From: Syngnathus acus
Lineage: Eukaryota > Chordata > Actinopteri > Syngnathiformes > Syngnathidae
NCBI RefSeq assembly: GCF_901709675.1
Contig: NC_051105.1
Location: forward strand, 11,702,604 to 11,766,603
Direction: 5' to 3'
Length of the DNA: 64,000 bases
The notes under the pieces were generated by a model that saw nothing but the letters and a program-made list of their open reading frames with translations, had not been told where the DNA came from and ran no database searches. The translations under genes were made by a program, and so were the position numbers. Each line of letters starts with the position of its first letter. Position 1 is the first letter of the stretch. Below are positions 19,844 to 31,876 of the stretch, in pieces.

Positions 19844-22800
19844 TAGGTGAGGGGCCAGACAAAGCACGGCTCATCAGCCCCTTATGATGATAAAAATGAA
19901 TGGATCACGTTTTCCCTCGCCCGGACGCGGGTCACCGGGGCCCCCCTCTGGAGCCAGGCCTGGAGGCGGGGCTCGAAGGCGAGCGTCTGGTGGCCGGGCC
20001 TTCGCCCATGGGGCCCGGCCGGGCTCAGCCCGAAAAGGAAACGTGGGTCCCCCTTCCCATGGGCTCACCACCTGTGGGAGGGGCCAAAGGGGTCGGGTGC
20101 ATTGCAAGCTGGGCGGCGGCCAAAGGCAGGGACCTTGGCGGTCTGATCCCCGGCTGCAGAAGCTGGCTCTTGGGACATGGAATGTCACCTCTCTGGCTGG
20201 AAAGGAGCCCGAGCTGGTGTGCGAGGCAGAAAAGTTCCGACTAGATATAGTCGGACTTGCCTCCACGCACAGTTTGGGTTCCGGTACAAGCCCTCTCGAG
20301 AGGGGCTGGACTCTCTTCCACTCTGGAGTTGCCCACGGTGAGAGGCGTCGGGCAGGTGTGGGTATACTTATTGCCCCCCGGCTGGGCGCCTGCACATTGG
20401 GGTTCACCCCGGTGAACGAGAGGGTAGCCTCCCTCCGCCTTCGGGTGGGGGGACGGGTCCTGACTGTTGTTTGTGTCTATGCACCAAACGGCAGCTCAGA
20501 GTACCCACCCTTCTTGGGGTCCCTGGAGGAAGTGCTGGAGAGCGCTCCTTCTGGGGACTCCGTCGTTCTACTGGGTGACTTGAATGCTCACGTGGGCAAT
20601 GACAGTGAGACCTGGAAGGGCGTGATTGGGAGGAACGGCCCCCCCGATCTGAACCCGAGCGGTGTTCTATTGTTGGACTTCTGTGCTCGACACGGATTTT
20701 CAATAATGAACACCATGTTCAAACATAAGGGTGTCCATGTGTGCACTTGGCACCAGGACACCCTAGGCCGCAGTTCGATGATCGACTTTGTAGTCGTGTC
20801 ATCGGATTTGCGGCCGCATGTTTTGGACACTCGGGCGAAGAGAGGGGCGGAGCTGTCAACTGATCACCACCTGGTGGTGGGTTGGCTCCGATGGTGGGGG
20901 AAGATGCCGGTCCGACCTGGCAGACCCAAACGTTCTGTGAGGGTCTGCTGGGAACGTCTGGCGGAATCCCCTGTCAGGAAGAGCTTCAACTCCCACCTCC
21001 GGCAGAGCTTTTCCCACGTCCCGGGGGAGGCGGGGGACATTGAGTCCGAGTGGACCTTGTTCCGCGCCTCCATTGTTGAGGCGGCCGACCGGAGCTGTGG
21101 CCGTAAGGTCATTGGTGCCTGTCGTGGCGGCAATCCCCGAACCCGCTGGTGGACACCGGCGGTAAGGGATGCCGTCAAGCTGAAGAAGGAGTCCTATCGG
21201 GCCGTTTTGGCCTGCGGGACTCCGGAGGCAGCTGACAGGTACCGGATGGCCAAGCGGAACGCGGCTTCGGCGGTTGCTGAGGCAAAAACCCGGGCGTGGG
21301 AGGAGTTCGGCGAGGCCATGGAGAATGACTTCCGGACGGCTTCGAGGAAATTCTGGTCCACCATCCGGCGTCTCAGGAGGGGGAAGCAGTGCAACGTCAA
21401 CACTGTTTACAGTGGAGATGGCGTGCTGCTGACCTCGACTCGGGACGTCGTGTGTCGGTGGGGAGAATACTTCGAAGACCTCCTCAATTCCACCGACACG
21501 CCTTCCATTGTGGAAGCAGGGCCTGGGGACTCTGAGGCGGACTCTCCAATCTCTGGGGTTGAAGTCACTGAGGTAGTTAAAAAACTCCTCGGTGGCAAGG
21601 CCCCGGGGGTGGATGAGATCCGCCCGGATTTCTTAAGGGCTCTGGATGTTGTGGGGCTGTCATGGCTGACACGTCTCTACAGCATCGCGTGGACATCGGG
21701 GACAGTGCCTCTGGATTGGCAGACTGGGGTGGTGGTTCCCCTCTTTAAGAAGGGGGACCGGAGGGTGTGTTCCAATTACAGGGGAATTACACTCCTCAGC
21801 CTCCCTGGTAAGGTCTATTCAGGGGTGCTGGAGAGGAGGGTCCGTCGGGAGGTCGAACCTCGGATTCAGGAGGAACAGTGTGGCTTTCGTCCTGGCCGTG
21901 GAACAGTGGACCAGCTCTTCACCCTCAACAGGATCCTCGAGGGTGCATGGGAGTTCGCCCAACCAGTCCACATGTGTTTTGTGGACTTGGAGAAGGCGTT
22001 CGACCGTGTCCCTCGGGAGGTTCTGTGGGGGGTGCTTCGGGAGTACGGGGTACCGAGCCAACTGATAAGGGCGGTTCGGTCCCTGTATCACCGATGCCAG
22101 AGTGTGGTCCGCATTTCCGGCAGTAAGTCGGATTCGTTCCCAGTGAGGGTTGGACTCCGCCAAGGCTGCCCTTTGTCACCGATTCTGTTCATAATTTTTA
22201 TGGACAGAATTTCTAGGCGCAGCCGAGGCGTTGAGGGTGTCCGGTTTGGGGACCTCAGCATCGCGTCTCTGCTTTTTGCAGACGACGTGGTGCTGTTGGC
22301 TTCTTCAGGCCGTGATCTCCAGCTCTCACTGGAGCGGTTCGCAGCCGAGTGTGAAGCGGTCGGGATGAGGGTCAGCACCTCCAAATCCGAGTCCATGGTC
22401 CTCGATCGGAAAAGGGTGGAATGCCCTCTCCGGATCGGGGATGAGATCCTGCCCCAAGTGGAGGAGTTTAAGTATCTTGGGGTCTTGTTCACGAGTGAGG
22501 GGAGGATGGAGCGCGAGATCGACAGGCGGATCGGTGCAGCGTCGGCAGTAATGCGGACTCTGTACCGGTCCGTCGTGGTAAAGAGAGAGCTGAGCCAAAA
22601 GGCAAAGCTCTCAATTTACCGGTCGATTTACGCTCCTACCCTCACCTATGGTCACGAGCTATGGGTCGTGACCGAAAGAACGAGATCCCGGATACAAGCG
22701 GCCGAAATGAGTTTTCTCCGCAGGATGTCCGGGCTCTCCCTTAGAGATAGGGTGAGGAGTTCGGTCATCCGGGAGAGACTCGGAGTAGAGTCGCTACTCC

Positions 22801-23090
22801 TCCACGTTGAGAGGAGCCAGATGAGGTGGCTCGGGCATCTCATCAGGATGCCTCCTGGACGCCTCCCTGGGGAGGTGTTCCGGGCATGTCCCACCGGTAG
22901 GAGACCCCGGGGACGACCCAGGACGCGCTGGAGAGACTATGTCTCTCGGCTGGCCTGGGAACGCCTTGGGATCCCCCGGGATGAGCTAGATGAAGTGGCT
23001 GGGGAGAGGGAAGTCTGGGAGTCCCTCCTGAAGCTGCTGCCCCCGCGACCCGACCCCGGATAAGCGGAAGAAGATGGATGGATGGATGGA
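19844..23090 (+). mobile_element. Rex3 (RTE-clade) LINE with 13-bp TSD
   Basis: A 5'-truncated non-LTR retrotransposon. It ends in a very short 3' untranslated region with a GATG tail (about 23074-23090). Target duplications are TATTTTTAAGTGG (19831-19843) and TATTTTTAAGGGG (23091-23103), one mismatch. The family call rests on the tail, the short 3' end, the protein sequence and, from memory, the RT primer sequence widely used for Rex3, which matches at 21717-21736. It lies inside an older L2-type LINE. Related fragments are at 3112-3702 and 11525-11640. Confidence 0.88.
19884..23063 (+). CDS. Rex3 endonuclease/reverse transcriptase, open reading frame intact
   Basis: 1,059 codons without a stop. 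The endonuclease region holds [42 protein letters not shown] and [10 protein letters not shown]. The reverse transcriptase holds [63 protein letters not shown] (motif A), [12 protein letters not shown] (motif B) and [12 protein letters not shown] (motif C). A C-terminal region ends [20 protein letters not shown] then LLPPRPDPG. The protein nicks DNA and reverse transcribes the element RNA. The first ATG is used by convention; truncation at 19844 removes the original leader and promoter. Several G-rich shadow frames on the other strand are not genes. Confidence 0.88.
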   Translation: MMIKMNGSRFPSPGRGSPGPPSGARPGGGARRRASGGRAFAHGARPGSARKGNVGPPSHGLTTCGRGQRGRVHCKLGGGQRQGPWRSDPRLQKLALGTWNVTSLAGKEPELVCEAEKFRLDIVGLASTHSLGSGTSPLERGWTLFHSGVAHGERRRAGVGILIAPRLGACTLGFTPVNERVASLRLRVGGRVLTVVCVYAPNGSSEYPPFLGSLEEVLESAPSGDSVVLLGDLNAHVGNDSETWKGVIGRNGPPDLNPSGVLLLDFCARHGFSIMNTMFKHKGVHVCTWHQDTLGRSSMIDFVVVSSDLRPHVLDTRAKRGAELSTDHHLVVGWLRWWGKMPVRPGRPKRSVRVCWERLAESPVRKSFNSHLRQSFSHVPGEAGDIESEWTLFRASIVEAADRSCGRKVIGACRGGNPRTRWWTPAVRDAVKLKKESYRAVLACGTPEAADRYRMAKRNAASAVAEAKTRAWEEFGEAMENDFRTASRKFWSTIRRLRRGKQCNVNTVYSGDGVLLTSTRDVVCRWGEYFEDLLNSTDTPSIVEAGPGDSEADSPISGVEVTEVVKKLLGGKAPGVDEIRPDFLRALDVVGLSWLTRLYSIAWTSGTVPLDWQTGVVVPLFKKGDRRVCSNYRGITLLSLPGKVYSGVLERRVRREVEPRIQEEQCGFRPGRGTVDQLFTLNRILEGAWEFAQPVHMCFVDLEKAFDRVPREVLWGVLREYGVPSQLIRAVRSLYHRCQSVVRISGSKSDSFPVRVGLRQGCPLSPILFIIFMDRISRRSRGVEGVRFGDLSIASLLFADDVVLLASSGRDLQLSLERFAAECEAVGMRVSTSKSESMVLDRKRVECPLRIGDEILPQVEEFKYLGVLFTSEGRMEREIDRRIGAASAVMRTLYRSVVVKRELSQKAKLSIYRSIYAPTLTYGHELWVVTERTRSRIQAAEMSFLRRMSGLSLRDRVRSSVIRERLGVESLLLHVERSQMRWLGHLIRMPPGRLPGEVFRACPTGRRPRGRPRTRWRDYVSRLAWERLGIPRDELDEVAGEREVWESLLKLLPPRPDPG

Positions 23091-23103
23091 TATTTTTAAG
23101 GGG

Positions 23104-23290
23104 CTTGTCTTCTCACCAATTTAAGAAGGCTCTGAAATCACTTCTCTTAGACACAAAATACTTTCCATATGGTTTGCTAAATGAACCTGGATCCATTCAT
23201 TTGGTCTGTTTTTACCCTATTGTTGTATGTCTTATCCCTGTTATTAATTTTTCTTATTTCTTTCATCTGTATGACATCTATTAGGATGCA
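23104..23290 (+). pseudogene. L2-type LINE relic, 3' of the Rex3 insertion
   Basis: GLSSHQFKKALKSLLLDTK directly continues the segment that ends at 19843 and is the usual extreme C terminus of this LINE type. The 3' untranslated part follows and fades into unique sequence. Confidence 0.7.
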
Positions 23291-23670
23291 TATTTCTCTA
23301 TCCATTGAAATGTTACCTTAAATGTACTCATATTTCTGGAGAATGCCACTTCGCAAGCCCCTGGAGTTTTTTTTTAGACATTCTCCATCACATTTATTTA
23401 ATCTTTGTACATTTTTAAATGTTTTTATATGTGGAAATGAACAAACGAACAAAACAAAAGATGAAACAACTCTACTAACTTGCAAAAAGTTTGTGTGTGT
23501 GTTATGCATTACAGAATTAATAAATGATTCGTTTCTACATCAGTGTAAGTTTAGTATGAAAAGTTAGTGCATTCCTGCCAGTAGAGGGGATTGGTCTGGG
23601 TATGTTTGGTGTAAATATGAGGATCCCTAAAAGTGTTCGGACCGCCCCTGCTGGACTCTGGCGCCCTTCC

Positions 23671-23709
23671 ATTGGCCCACCGATGAAGAGGTGTCGTATG
23701 TCCCATTGG
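23671..23709 (+). promoter_or_regulatory. trim45: Two inverted CCAAT boxes in the trim45 promoter
   Basis: ATTGG occurs at 23671-23675 and 23705-23709, 34 bases apart. This tandem spacing is often seen for NF-Y in TATA-less vertebrate promoters. The boxes lie about 190-230 bases upstream of the trim45 ATG, in a locally GC-richer stretch, and no TATA box is evident. The function is inferred. Confidence 0.4.
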
Positions 23710-23898
23710 AGCCATGAAAACAGCAAGGACGGCATTCCGGTGGGATTTCAACGGATATGATAAAGTTAAAACAAAATAGTTTTTGTTGGGATACATTTTC
23801 ATGTGACTGGCTGTGGACATAACAAAGACCTTCCTTCAGTATTAGCGGCTTACAAACCATATTTGTCCCCAAATTTGGTTTGTTTTTCGGTACCAACA

Positions 23899-24389
23899 AT
23901 GTCCGAAGAAAAGGGTCATTCAGAACAGCTGACGGCAACCGAGCCAATAGCACCAGACGGACTGTCGGTGAACCCAAGGGCGGTTTGTAGCGTGTGTACT
24001 CGCTTGTACCGGGATCCTAAAATCCTGCCGTGCCTGCACACCTTCTGTCTGGACTGTATCAACCAGTTGGAGCCATTCTCGGTGGCCGCTGGTCGCCACC
24101 GGGATGGCCCAGAACAGGAGGGCGGGGACGGAGAAGTTACGAAAGAGGCGAGGAAAGAGAAACGGGTCAACGTCACAGTGCTCTGCCCCGACTGTGACTC
24201 CGAAGTGGACCTTCCGCCTTCGGGGCCTGCCGGACTAAGCACCGACCACCTGGCGTTAGACGAAGTGTTTCTCGAGACCCTGGTTAGCAACGGCCCGCTT
24301 GGGTGTGACCTGTGTGGCGAAAGCCGGGCGGAGAGCCGCTGTGAGGCCTGCTGCGTCAACTTGTGCGAATTCTGTTTTCAAGCGCACAG
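23899..24389 (+). CDS. trim45: trim45 exon 1 (RING, B-box 1)
   Basis: All RING ligands and the first B-box are in this exon. The donor GTACCT follows the second base of an Arg codon. The first in-frame ATG with a sensible N terminus (MSEEKGHSEQ) was chosen. Confidence 0.92.
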
Positions 24390-27300
24390 GTACCTCCTTT
24401 CGCTATTATTATTTCCTTCCGTTTTACCTTCTTCTACTGTTTGCTTCTGCGTTAAGTTTTTCGTTTTTCAAAAGATAATCTTTATTGAAAAACAAAAACG
24501 TGAATCAAAAGATAAAATAGTGGGACAGACAATGATCAATATTAGTCATTAATATTAAAACATGTCATTTTTGTACAAAACGAAACGTTTTACAAAATTG
24601 ATAAAGGTCACTTTCACTTCGGTGACTGTTTTCTTCTACTACTACTACTACTAGAACTGCATTTCTATACCATACTCTGATATATATTCTAAAACATTAG
24701 AAACTACTCACTGGGATGCTGTGCAAGCTCAATTCTAAACTGTTAAATTTAATATCTTTAAATGTTGTCATTATTCCTTTACTACAATACAGCCATAATT
24801 TTTGCTCAAAACTTTGCATTAGTTAAACCCGACGGGTCACCACCAAAGAAAACTGTTATGAAAACATTAGATACATTGAAGCAATGATGATATTGTTTCG
24901 GTTTGATCGCAAATAACTCACGCACTATGAAAATTATATGTTTAATTGAATACAAAGCTGCTGTTTAGGACAACGGCAACTGCTAATTTGTACCTTCTGT
25001 CATGTAGTGGAAGAGTTTTTAATTGTTCTGCCTGCCACTCGCAGGCAGAGATAGATTAACTATGGCGCTTTATTTGTACTAAATATAATTTTGGAACAAT
25101 TAAGTGCAAATGCATGGTTACTTTCTCGTGGATCATCTGATGATCTTTCACAGCAGACTAATCACTGATCTACATCGATGCTGTCGTCCACAGGCGTCAG
25201 ACGCGTACAGCGTCGCACCCTATTCAGCAATTGCAGGATCTCAAGTCTCGGGGTCGCCTCTGCCGTCCCGTCCTGTGTGCTGTCCATCCCGGCCAGGAGC
25301 TGCGCCTCTTCTGCCAGCCTTGCGACCTGCCAGTGTGCCTGGAATGCGCCACAACGCTGCACTCTGAGCACCGCTGCTGTCCCACCCATGAAGTCATTGG
25401 CTGCCAGAGAGACCGCATCAGGACGCTGGTCACTGTCCGCCTGCGACCTCACCTGCAAAGACTGGAGCAGACACTGCAGAAGGTGTGACGAGTTAGTACT
25501 GGCCCCTCCTCTTTCATTTGTTAACAATTACAGTCTTTTCCAGGTGGAGGTTTCCCAGAAGGCTTTACAAACGAGAGTGGAAGCCACAGCCAGTGAGATG
25601 AGGGCATTCGCTCGAGGCTATGCCAGTGCGGTGGAAGCTCACTGCCTGGCCTTGCTGCGTCGCCTGGACGAGCTTCACCTCCAATGCAGGTATGATACTA
25701 ACATGCGGCTGAAAGACATGTCAGATGAAATGTTGCGTGACACTGTCACATGTATTACATGTTGGATAATGGCTTACAGATGCTGGTTAACATGTTGGAT
25801 TACATACTCCATGGCATGTTGGACTTTGACGTGTTGTTGCTTGACTTAATGACATACTGGATGATGATGTTTATATTTCACCACACATGCTAAATGACAG
25901 TGAGCAATAATGAGCATTAACATCCTGGGCGACACTATTGGACAACATATAGGATGACATCATCGATGTTGGATAAAATGCCTGGGCGACATTGAACTCT
26001 GACTTCCTGCTGCAGCAAGTGTTGAGTGTTGACATGCTGGATGACGACTTGAAAGCCCTTTCCGGTGTGTGGCAGGAACCAGCTGCATCTGCAGAAGGCG
26101 CAGCTGCAGCAGGCGCTGTCGGACGGCCGGGATGGCGTGGACTTTGCCGACAGGCTGCTGAGCTGTGGCTCGGATGCCGAGATCCTCAGTGCTAAGGGCG
26201 TGACGCTGAGAAGGCTGAGCAGCCTGGCGGAGGGCAGCTGTGATGACCAACTGGCTGCCCTCATCCCTGATGACGGCAGTGGTATCCGCTTTGATCCCCA
26301 GGGGATGGCGGGTGAGCTGAGCGGCTACCCAGTGGTGGGCGTGATCCATTTTAAGGCTTTGGACCCCAACAAGTGCACTATAGATGGAGAAGGTGAGGAG
26401 ACCAGGACAGAGATTTAGAATTCTGTGCTTCCATCTGTATGCAATGACACTGTATCAACTCATCCGTAAGGACTTGCGCTTTGTAGATGAAGGGTCATGC
26501 TTCAAGTCCCATTGAATTGGTTGTTGGGGGATACTAATGGCGCAGTGCCCTTGAGCAAGGCATCATGTCTCAGACCCTTTCACTCTGACATTTCTCTGCA
26601 TGGCTGCTTGTGTGTGATCTGGTTCTGTGTGATGTGAAACCTAAAAATATACAGTAGATTGAGTTTCAATCTCCTGTTGAGTGATTATAATGAGTATTAT
26701 AAAAAATAAATGTTTTGTTTTGTTTACTTAAAAAAACTACCTGTCTACTCATCCACAGGTCTCCAGCAGGCCAGTGAGGGCCAGCAGGCCCACTTCACCC
26801 TGGTTTGCAGAGACTCTGCCGGGGATCAGATGGCACGTGGTGGGGATCCTGTCCTGGTCAGCATCGTCCACAGGGAGAGGAAACACTGGTGAGGGCACGT
26901 GCACCGTCTGTTTGGCCACTAGTCCGTCCGGCCGCCATCCATCCATTTTATTTAGACCGATTCAGAATAATCATTAACAGTGAGCGCCAGGAATCCCCCG
27001 TGTAGCAGAATGTCCTCTTGCCCATCAGATAGGCTCTAGGTTTTCCACAAGTTACGACACTAATAAGGACAAACACGATAGAAAATGGATAGATGGATCG
27101 ACTGAGGTCAAATCAAACACATTCTAAAATGCTGGACTCACAATGGTGAGAGTAAGAACACTTTCTTTTTTTCTTTTAGTGCGGTGGAAAGCACAGTGGT
27201 GGACAACAATGACGGCTCTTACAAAGTTTCCTACAGACCGGATGAGGCTGGAACGTACTCTGTGTGGGTTTGTGTCAAAGCTCAACATGTAAAGGTACAC

Positions 27301-28371
27301 CATGAACCCATGTGACTGACTGAAGTATAGCTACGGTATGCACTGTTAGTGGGGAACAAATACTGGTATAGTACAAAAAGGTTAACCTATAGACTATATC
27401 TGAAACACTCTCCAAAGGAATTCCACTTAAAACTTTCTTTTAACCTGGGATGAAACGTTATTTTGTATGCTCTGTATTATATGAAATATATTGCAAAAAG
27501 TGTAGATAAACTCATAGAAGATAAATGTACAACAATTTGAATTGTTGTAGTACATCTTCAAAAGTGGATCCATATTGTTAGCCTTAGGTACAGAGGTCAG
27601 CAATCAAGCACCTTGATGCCCCTAAGAATCAATAGTAGTTTGCTTCATAGAGCGACCTCTGTCCTGTCTGCAGGGTTCTCCGTTTGTTTTGAACGTGACA
27701 AAGAAGCTGAGGCATCACACTGGAGTGTTCCACTGCTGCTCCTTCTGCTCCAGTGGAGGAGCCAAGGAGGCACGCTGTGGCTGTCCAGGAACTATGCCCG
27801 GTACAAGGAACCCCTAACATTACACTAATCTTGTCACACTCAACAACATACAGACTATTTTTTGATGACACAAATTAGTTAAACATTGCTGTCTGGGCCC
27901 CAGCAGTGTCTCTGCTATCGTTCTGCTGCTGTAACGTGCATTCTTGCTTTCATATGTATTTCTATTTCTCTACAACCCAAAATTCCACTCAACAAGCTCA
28001 ACCAAATTAGGTCATGTGATCATTGCCCTTCAAAATAGAATGTCTATGCATCCAGGTTTCCAAATATCACAACTTAATTTTATATGCCCTGTTTTACACC
28101 CATTAATTACAACAATTTCTTTGTCTCAGATTTATTCTTTGAATTTACATTCCTGTGTACAGGTTCATCCTTGGTTGAGGTCTCATATTTTGATGACCTT
28201 GTGTTTATGTGTGTAGGAGGATTTCAAGGGTGCGGTCACAGCCATAAGGGTCATCCCGGAAAGCCGCACTGGTCGTGTTGTGGCAGCACCACGGAGAAGT
28301 CAGAGTGTTTACCTGCCTGCGTGATTAAAGCCGTCTCTGCAGGCAAACACTTGCGCACTGTCGCGCTCTGA
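23899..28371 (+). CDS. trim45: E3 ubiquitin-protein ligase TRIM45
   Basis: A TRIM-family ubiquitin ligase; mammalian TRIM45 dampens MAPK and NF-kB signalling. Coding exons are 23899-24389, 25194-25482, 25544-25689, 26076-26392, 26759-26888, 27180-27294, 27674-27800 and 28217-28371 (1,770 nt, 589 aa; human 580). All are GT-AG with consistent phases. RING: Cys30, Cys33, Cys45, His47, Cys50, Cys53, Cys96 and Cys99, with a long acidic/basic insert between 53 and 96. B-box 1 is about 136-163 (CDLCGESRAESRCEACC). B-box 2 is about 188-233 (CAVHPGQELRLFCQPC). Coiled coil is about 235-330. The filamin-type repeat is in exons 4-6 (SYKVSYRPDEAGTYSVWV). The conserved tail is GCGHSHKGHPGKPHWSCCG, ending LRTVAL exactly as human. 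Intron 1 carries an unnamed repeat shared with the vtcn1 flank. Confidence 0.95.
24865..25085 (+). repeat. Unnamed ~220-bp repeat, copy 2
   Basis: Same order of blocks as 17626-17845, here in trim45 intron 1 and in the same orientation. The CTCF-like core is degraded in this copy (CTGTCATGTAGTGG at 24997-25010). Confidence 0.7.
25194..25482 (+). CDS. trim45: trim45 exon 2 (B-box 2)
   Basis: Opens by completing the split Arg codon and ends in phase 0 after LEQTLQK, the start of the coiled coil. Confidence 0.93.
25544..25689 (+). CDS. trim45: trim45 exon 3 (coiled coil)
   Basis: Encodes VEVSQKALQTRVEATASEMR and the following helix-forming segment. The upstream intron is only 61 bases. Confidence 0.92.
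26076..26392 (+). CDS. trim45: trim45 exon 4
   Basis: Encodes the end of the coiled coil (QLHLQKAQLQQALSDGRDG) and the start of the filamin repeat (FKALDPNKCTIDGEG). Confidence 0.93.
26759..26888 (+). CDS. trim45: trim45 exon 5 (filamin repeat)
   Basis: Encodes GLQQASEGQQAHFTLVCRDS and then DPVLVSIVHRERKHC. It ends in phase 2 before GTGAGG. Confidence 0.92.
27180..27294 (+). CDS. trim45: trim45 exon 6 (filamin repeat end)
   Basis: Acceptor TTTTCTTTTAG. Encodes DNNDGSYKVSYRPDEAGTYS, the most conserved filamin-repeat motif. Confidence 0.93.
27674..27800 (+). CDS. trim45: trim45 exon 7
   Basis: Encodes GSPFVLNVTKKLRHHTGVFH and a cysteine cluster (CCSFCSSGG). Confidence 0.92.
28217..28371 (+). 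CDS. trim45: trim45 exon 8 (C terminus)
   Basis: Encodes GFQGCGHSHKGHPGKPHWSC through LRTVAL and TGA. Near identity to the human tail fixes the frame. Confidence 0.95.
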
Positions 28372-28540
28372 AGTTGGACGATGTGGCGATGATGGGCCCG
28401 GAACAGGAAGTCTGTCTACTTGACTGAGTTGCCAGTAAGCCATCTCCAAGATATGAGAAACATTCTCCGGCTGTTACTTCAAGTGCCTTTATTATTTAAC
28501 AACACTGCCTCTGAACTTGAAACAACGCAACAAATAGTAC

Positions 28541-28546
28541 AATAAA
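28541..28546 (+). promoter_or_regulatory. trim45: trim45 polyadenylation signal candidate
   Basis: AATAAA 170 bases past the stop codon. A second AATAAA lies at 29111-29116, so a longer 3' end is possible. Confidence 0.45.
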
Positions 28547-28619
28547 TTGGCCAATACGCAAAAAAAAAAAATCCAATCCCATTATTGTTGCAGAATAATG
28601 TTCAAAATACTTACATATG

Positions 28620-29955
28620 TAGTGAGTCATCCATTTTTGGGAATGCCTTTTTTGTACAATTACATTTTAACTGTTGTTTCAGACTGGCATCTGAGATCTT
28701 TTGGTGCTGCTGTTGAGGCTCATTAATGACCTCTTTCATGTGTGAATGGTAATGTCTGTGATCCGACTGAGATAAATACACTCTTATGACTCATTTCCCC
28801 TTCCATATTAGAAAAAGGCAGCTGTCTGTCTAATTAACTATTTTATTAACTATATTTTAAGATCATTCCATGGGTCTTACAATTGCTGACACATTGGATA
28901 TACTACTGCCATGCTTACAGTTTACAAGCTCCCTTTCTTCAGTCCTTACAATTTGACAATTTTTATGACAAATGTTTTTGAACTATGAGAGATTTTCTCC
29001 AATGAAAGCAGCTGTTGCCAAATGTTGCCGTAAATGCTATTATTACACACTGTTCTATCACCCAATGTGCATGTTTTTCCACTGAAATGATACTACTGTC
29101 TGTACATTGTAATAAACAATCAGGTGTGTGTCTTATGTGTGATATATTATTGCTATTGTTCTTTCAAAAAATGTGTTAGTCATTGGGTTAGATCACTTTT
29201 ACCCATGCTTGTTTAGTTGTACTTGTCCTGGATATTCGTTTTATATTAATGATGGCAAATGCCCTTTCAAAATGAATCAAGTGTTCCTTTCTTCTTTTAC
29301 CACCAGATGGCAGGAGATTTCTTTTCACTCTGCAGACTTTTCCGGGGTAAATGCTCACTCACGTTTACGGTGACCGCGGTTGATTTATATGAGGGATCAA
29401 ACTTTTTTTTTTTTTGAGGCAGGGCCACATCGTAGTTGTAGCATTTTTCAGAGGGTCGTTATGACAACCCAAATACAGCCGCGGAAAGAAATAAGATGCC
29501 ACCCTATTTTCTTCAGTTTAATTTTCATTTTAAAAGCATTGTACAGCTTAAGGTACATTTGTATAATGAAAACAAAAACAGGCAATGATGAACAGTTGAA
29601 TTCAAGAGCTTTTTTTTATTTTTATAATGACCAAAGATCACGTCATAAATTCTTACATAAATAGCTTGGCATTGCACTACCAAAATGGTGCTTAGGGCAT
29701 TTCACGTTTTCGTTTGTGAACAAGGTGGACTATTTTTCGTCATTGCCTCATATTACACTACATATGCGATAATTAATGAACATACAAATTGATTAACTAG
29801 TTTTGACATTGAACATACAAATTTATTAACTAGTTTTGAAATCAGAGGCCGTTAAGTTCTGCAGGACCTTAGCCTGGTTCTTTTATCTTTAACGCTCACT
29901 ACACTAATAATAATGACCTGAAGACTGCATATTCTCAGTTGATATTCAACTGAGA
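28620..29955. other. Intergenic sequence after trim45
   Basis: No exon seen. It may hold the distal trim45 3' untranslated region up to about 29130. A CTCF-like motif is at 29300-29313, and a T run with transposon-like sequence follows at about 29400-29465. Confidence 0.4.
29300..29313 (+). promoter_or_regulatory. CTCF-type core motif
   Basis: CCACCAGATGGCAG fits the 14-base CTCF core consensus at every position. It lies just downstream of trim45, in the space between two convergent genes. Binding is inferred from the motif only. Confidence 0.4.
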
Positions 29956-30050
29956 GATGTGTCCAAACTTTTCTCAAGGATGGCCAGATTTGATCAAGTG
30001 AAGGGGCCCGGGGGCCAATCGTTTTTTCGGACATTTTTTACCTACAAAGA
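29956..30050 (+). mobile_element. hAT element terminal fragment
   Basis: GTGTCCAAACTTTTCTCAAG, GGCCAGATTTGATCAAGTGA and GGGGCCCGGGGGCCAATC follow in order. This is the end of a common vertebrate hAT family. The other terminus could not be placed. Confidence 0.5.
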
Positions 30051-31876
30051 TTTCATGCAAATACACAGTTATAAAACAAATTTCATTGTCACAATTGTCT
30101 TTATTTTTTAAAAGACAAAATAACCAGATATAAGCCAATCAGGCAGATGTGAACAACTCTAAAAACAAATTATGCCTATCATTCATATCTGAAGAGTCAG
30201 ATAACATTGAACAAACTGTATGAAATACCTTAAATTTACATGAGTTTAGAATTATTTTTGCCTCATAAACATTTTAAACAGGAGTTATAAGTAATGCAAG
30301 CAGGGTGAAAGCAAGAGAAATATCACAGCTTGCAAGATAACGGCCTGGCTCAAGTCATGGATGCCAAAGAGGCCTAATCTAACAATTCCCCTATTTGAGT
30401 GACTGTAATTGTCACTCAATTTAGCTTGAGCTTTGGCGTAAAATGTACAATATCAATAGTCAGTCTTATATTTATGGCATATAACATATAGCAGTGACAT
30501 CACATCATATTTCTTCAACTTAATGTGGGTGCATTGCCACCCAGTGTTCAGAAAGAGACCCTACAGCTGAAAACCTAAAAGAACGTTAACTTGAGGCATT
30601 CTTATTTTCCTTCTACACCTTTTTATTATACATACCCTGAGTGAAATTAATCGTTAAAATGTTCATTTTAAACTAATAACCCATCAGAATTGGGACCAGA
30701 ATACGCCACCCCTCTAAACCCATATGAAACTCCATTCTGATTTTCCCTGAGTATTTTCATGCTATTTGGTAATTTGATTTCATTCTAATTGAAGCAAAAG
30801 GCTGTATGTAAACCTGACTTCTGATTATGTTTGTGTTCAATCAGTAAAGGACATTTGCAAACATCACTTGGGGAAAATAATGAGGCACATTTCCACTTGT
30901 TTTCTGACAGTGACCAAAAAAATAAATGAATCCCAATTTGTGCAATTACTGCACTGCTTACTTGAAGCAATGCCTTGCTTTAGAATAATAAAGGGATTTA
31001 ATTTTTCTATTTCAATAAAAATCTTATTTGCCAATTAATTGGAAAAAATCAACTAATTAATCAAGAAAAATAGCCGTTGTAGCTCTAAAACTGAAAATTT
31101 TACAATCAATCCATGTGATCACACTCGTGGATGATTGGTATCAGTTTCGGCATCCTAAAACCGTGATCAGAATATTTCCAAAATAATACCACAACTTGAA
31201 TCCTAAAATATAAATCATGAATTTTGTTGATTTTACGGATCTGTCATTGAAAGGTAACTCCTGATTTGTACTCCGGAGTTTTGTACCGGTAGTACAAAAA
31301 ACGTTTTTTTGGGAGGCGCATTTTATGACATTCATAAGTATTATACATTATATTATATTGTTTATAGATTAATCATAGAACAGTACCCCACATACTGAAA
31401 AGCAGTTCTCATCAATCTGTTACATGCAACTATGGACGCCGAAGCCCACTGACACCCTCCTACTAGTTCTGAGGCAAAATCTCTGCACAGTAATGATAGT
31501 ACGATGTGGCATTTGTGACTGTATTTTAATTTGGATGTTTATATACAGTCTTGAAAAAGACTCTGAGAATGGGACTGGATTTATGGGCCTTGTCCTCGCC
31601 CCTGGCCCCACATCCTTTCTGATCTGCTTTTACTATGAAGACCCCTTGACCCTTGGCGAAATTAGAAAACTTCAGAATGGTATGTCTGGCGCCCAGCCCA
31701 TCCCACATTGTTCCTTCCAAATCACTATATTTAATTGGACGTGATGACAAGGCCAAGTCCGAGCGTTCATATTCCTCAGTTTATGCATATAAACATCTTA
31801 ATCATTTCAAGTTGTAGTTGCATTTTCAAAAACAAGGTATTCTGACTAATATTGCATGCATATGAAAAAAGAATAA
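30051..31876. other. Intergenic sequence, no gene recognised
   Basis: A 106-codon open stretch at 31424-31744 has no recognisable domain or splice structure. Otherwise AT-rich and featureless to me. Confidence 0.4.

Noticed and set aside
19874-22894. Several long open frames opposite or shifted to the Rex3 frame
   Set aside because: They are GC-rich shadows of the Rex3 coding sequence with no domains of their own.
31424-31744. 106-codon open stretch
   Set aside because: No recognisable domain, no splice partners and no repeat match I could name. Compatible with chance.
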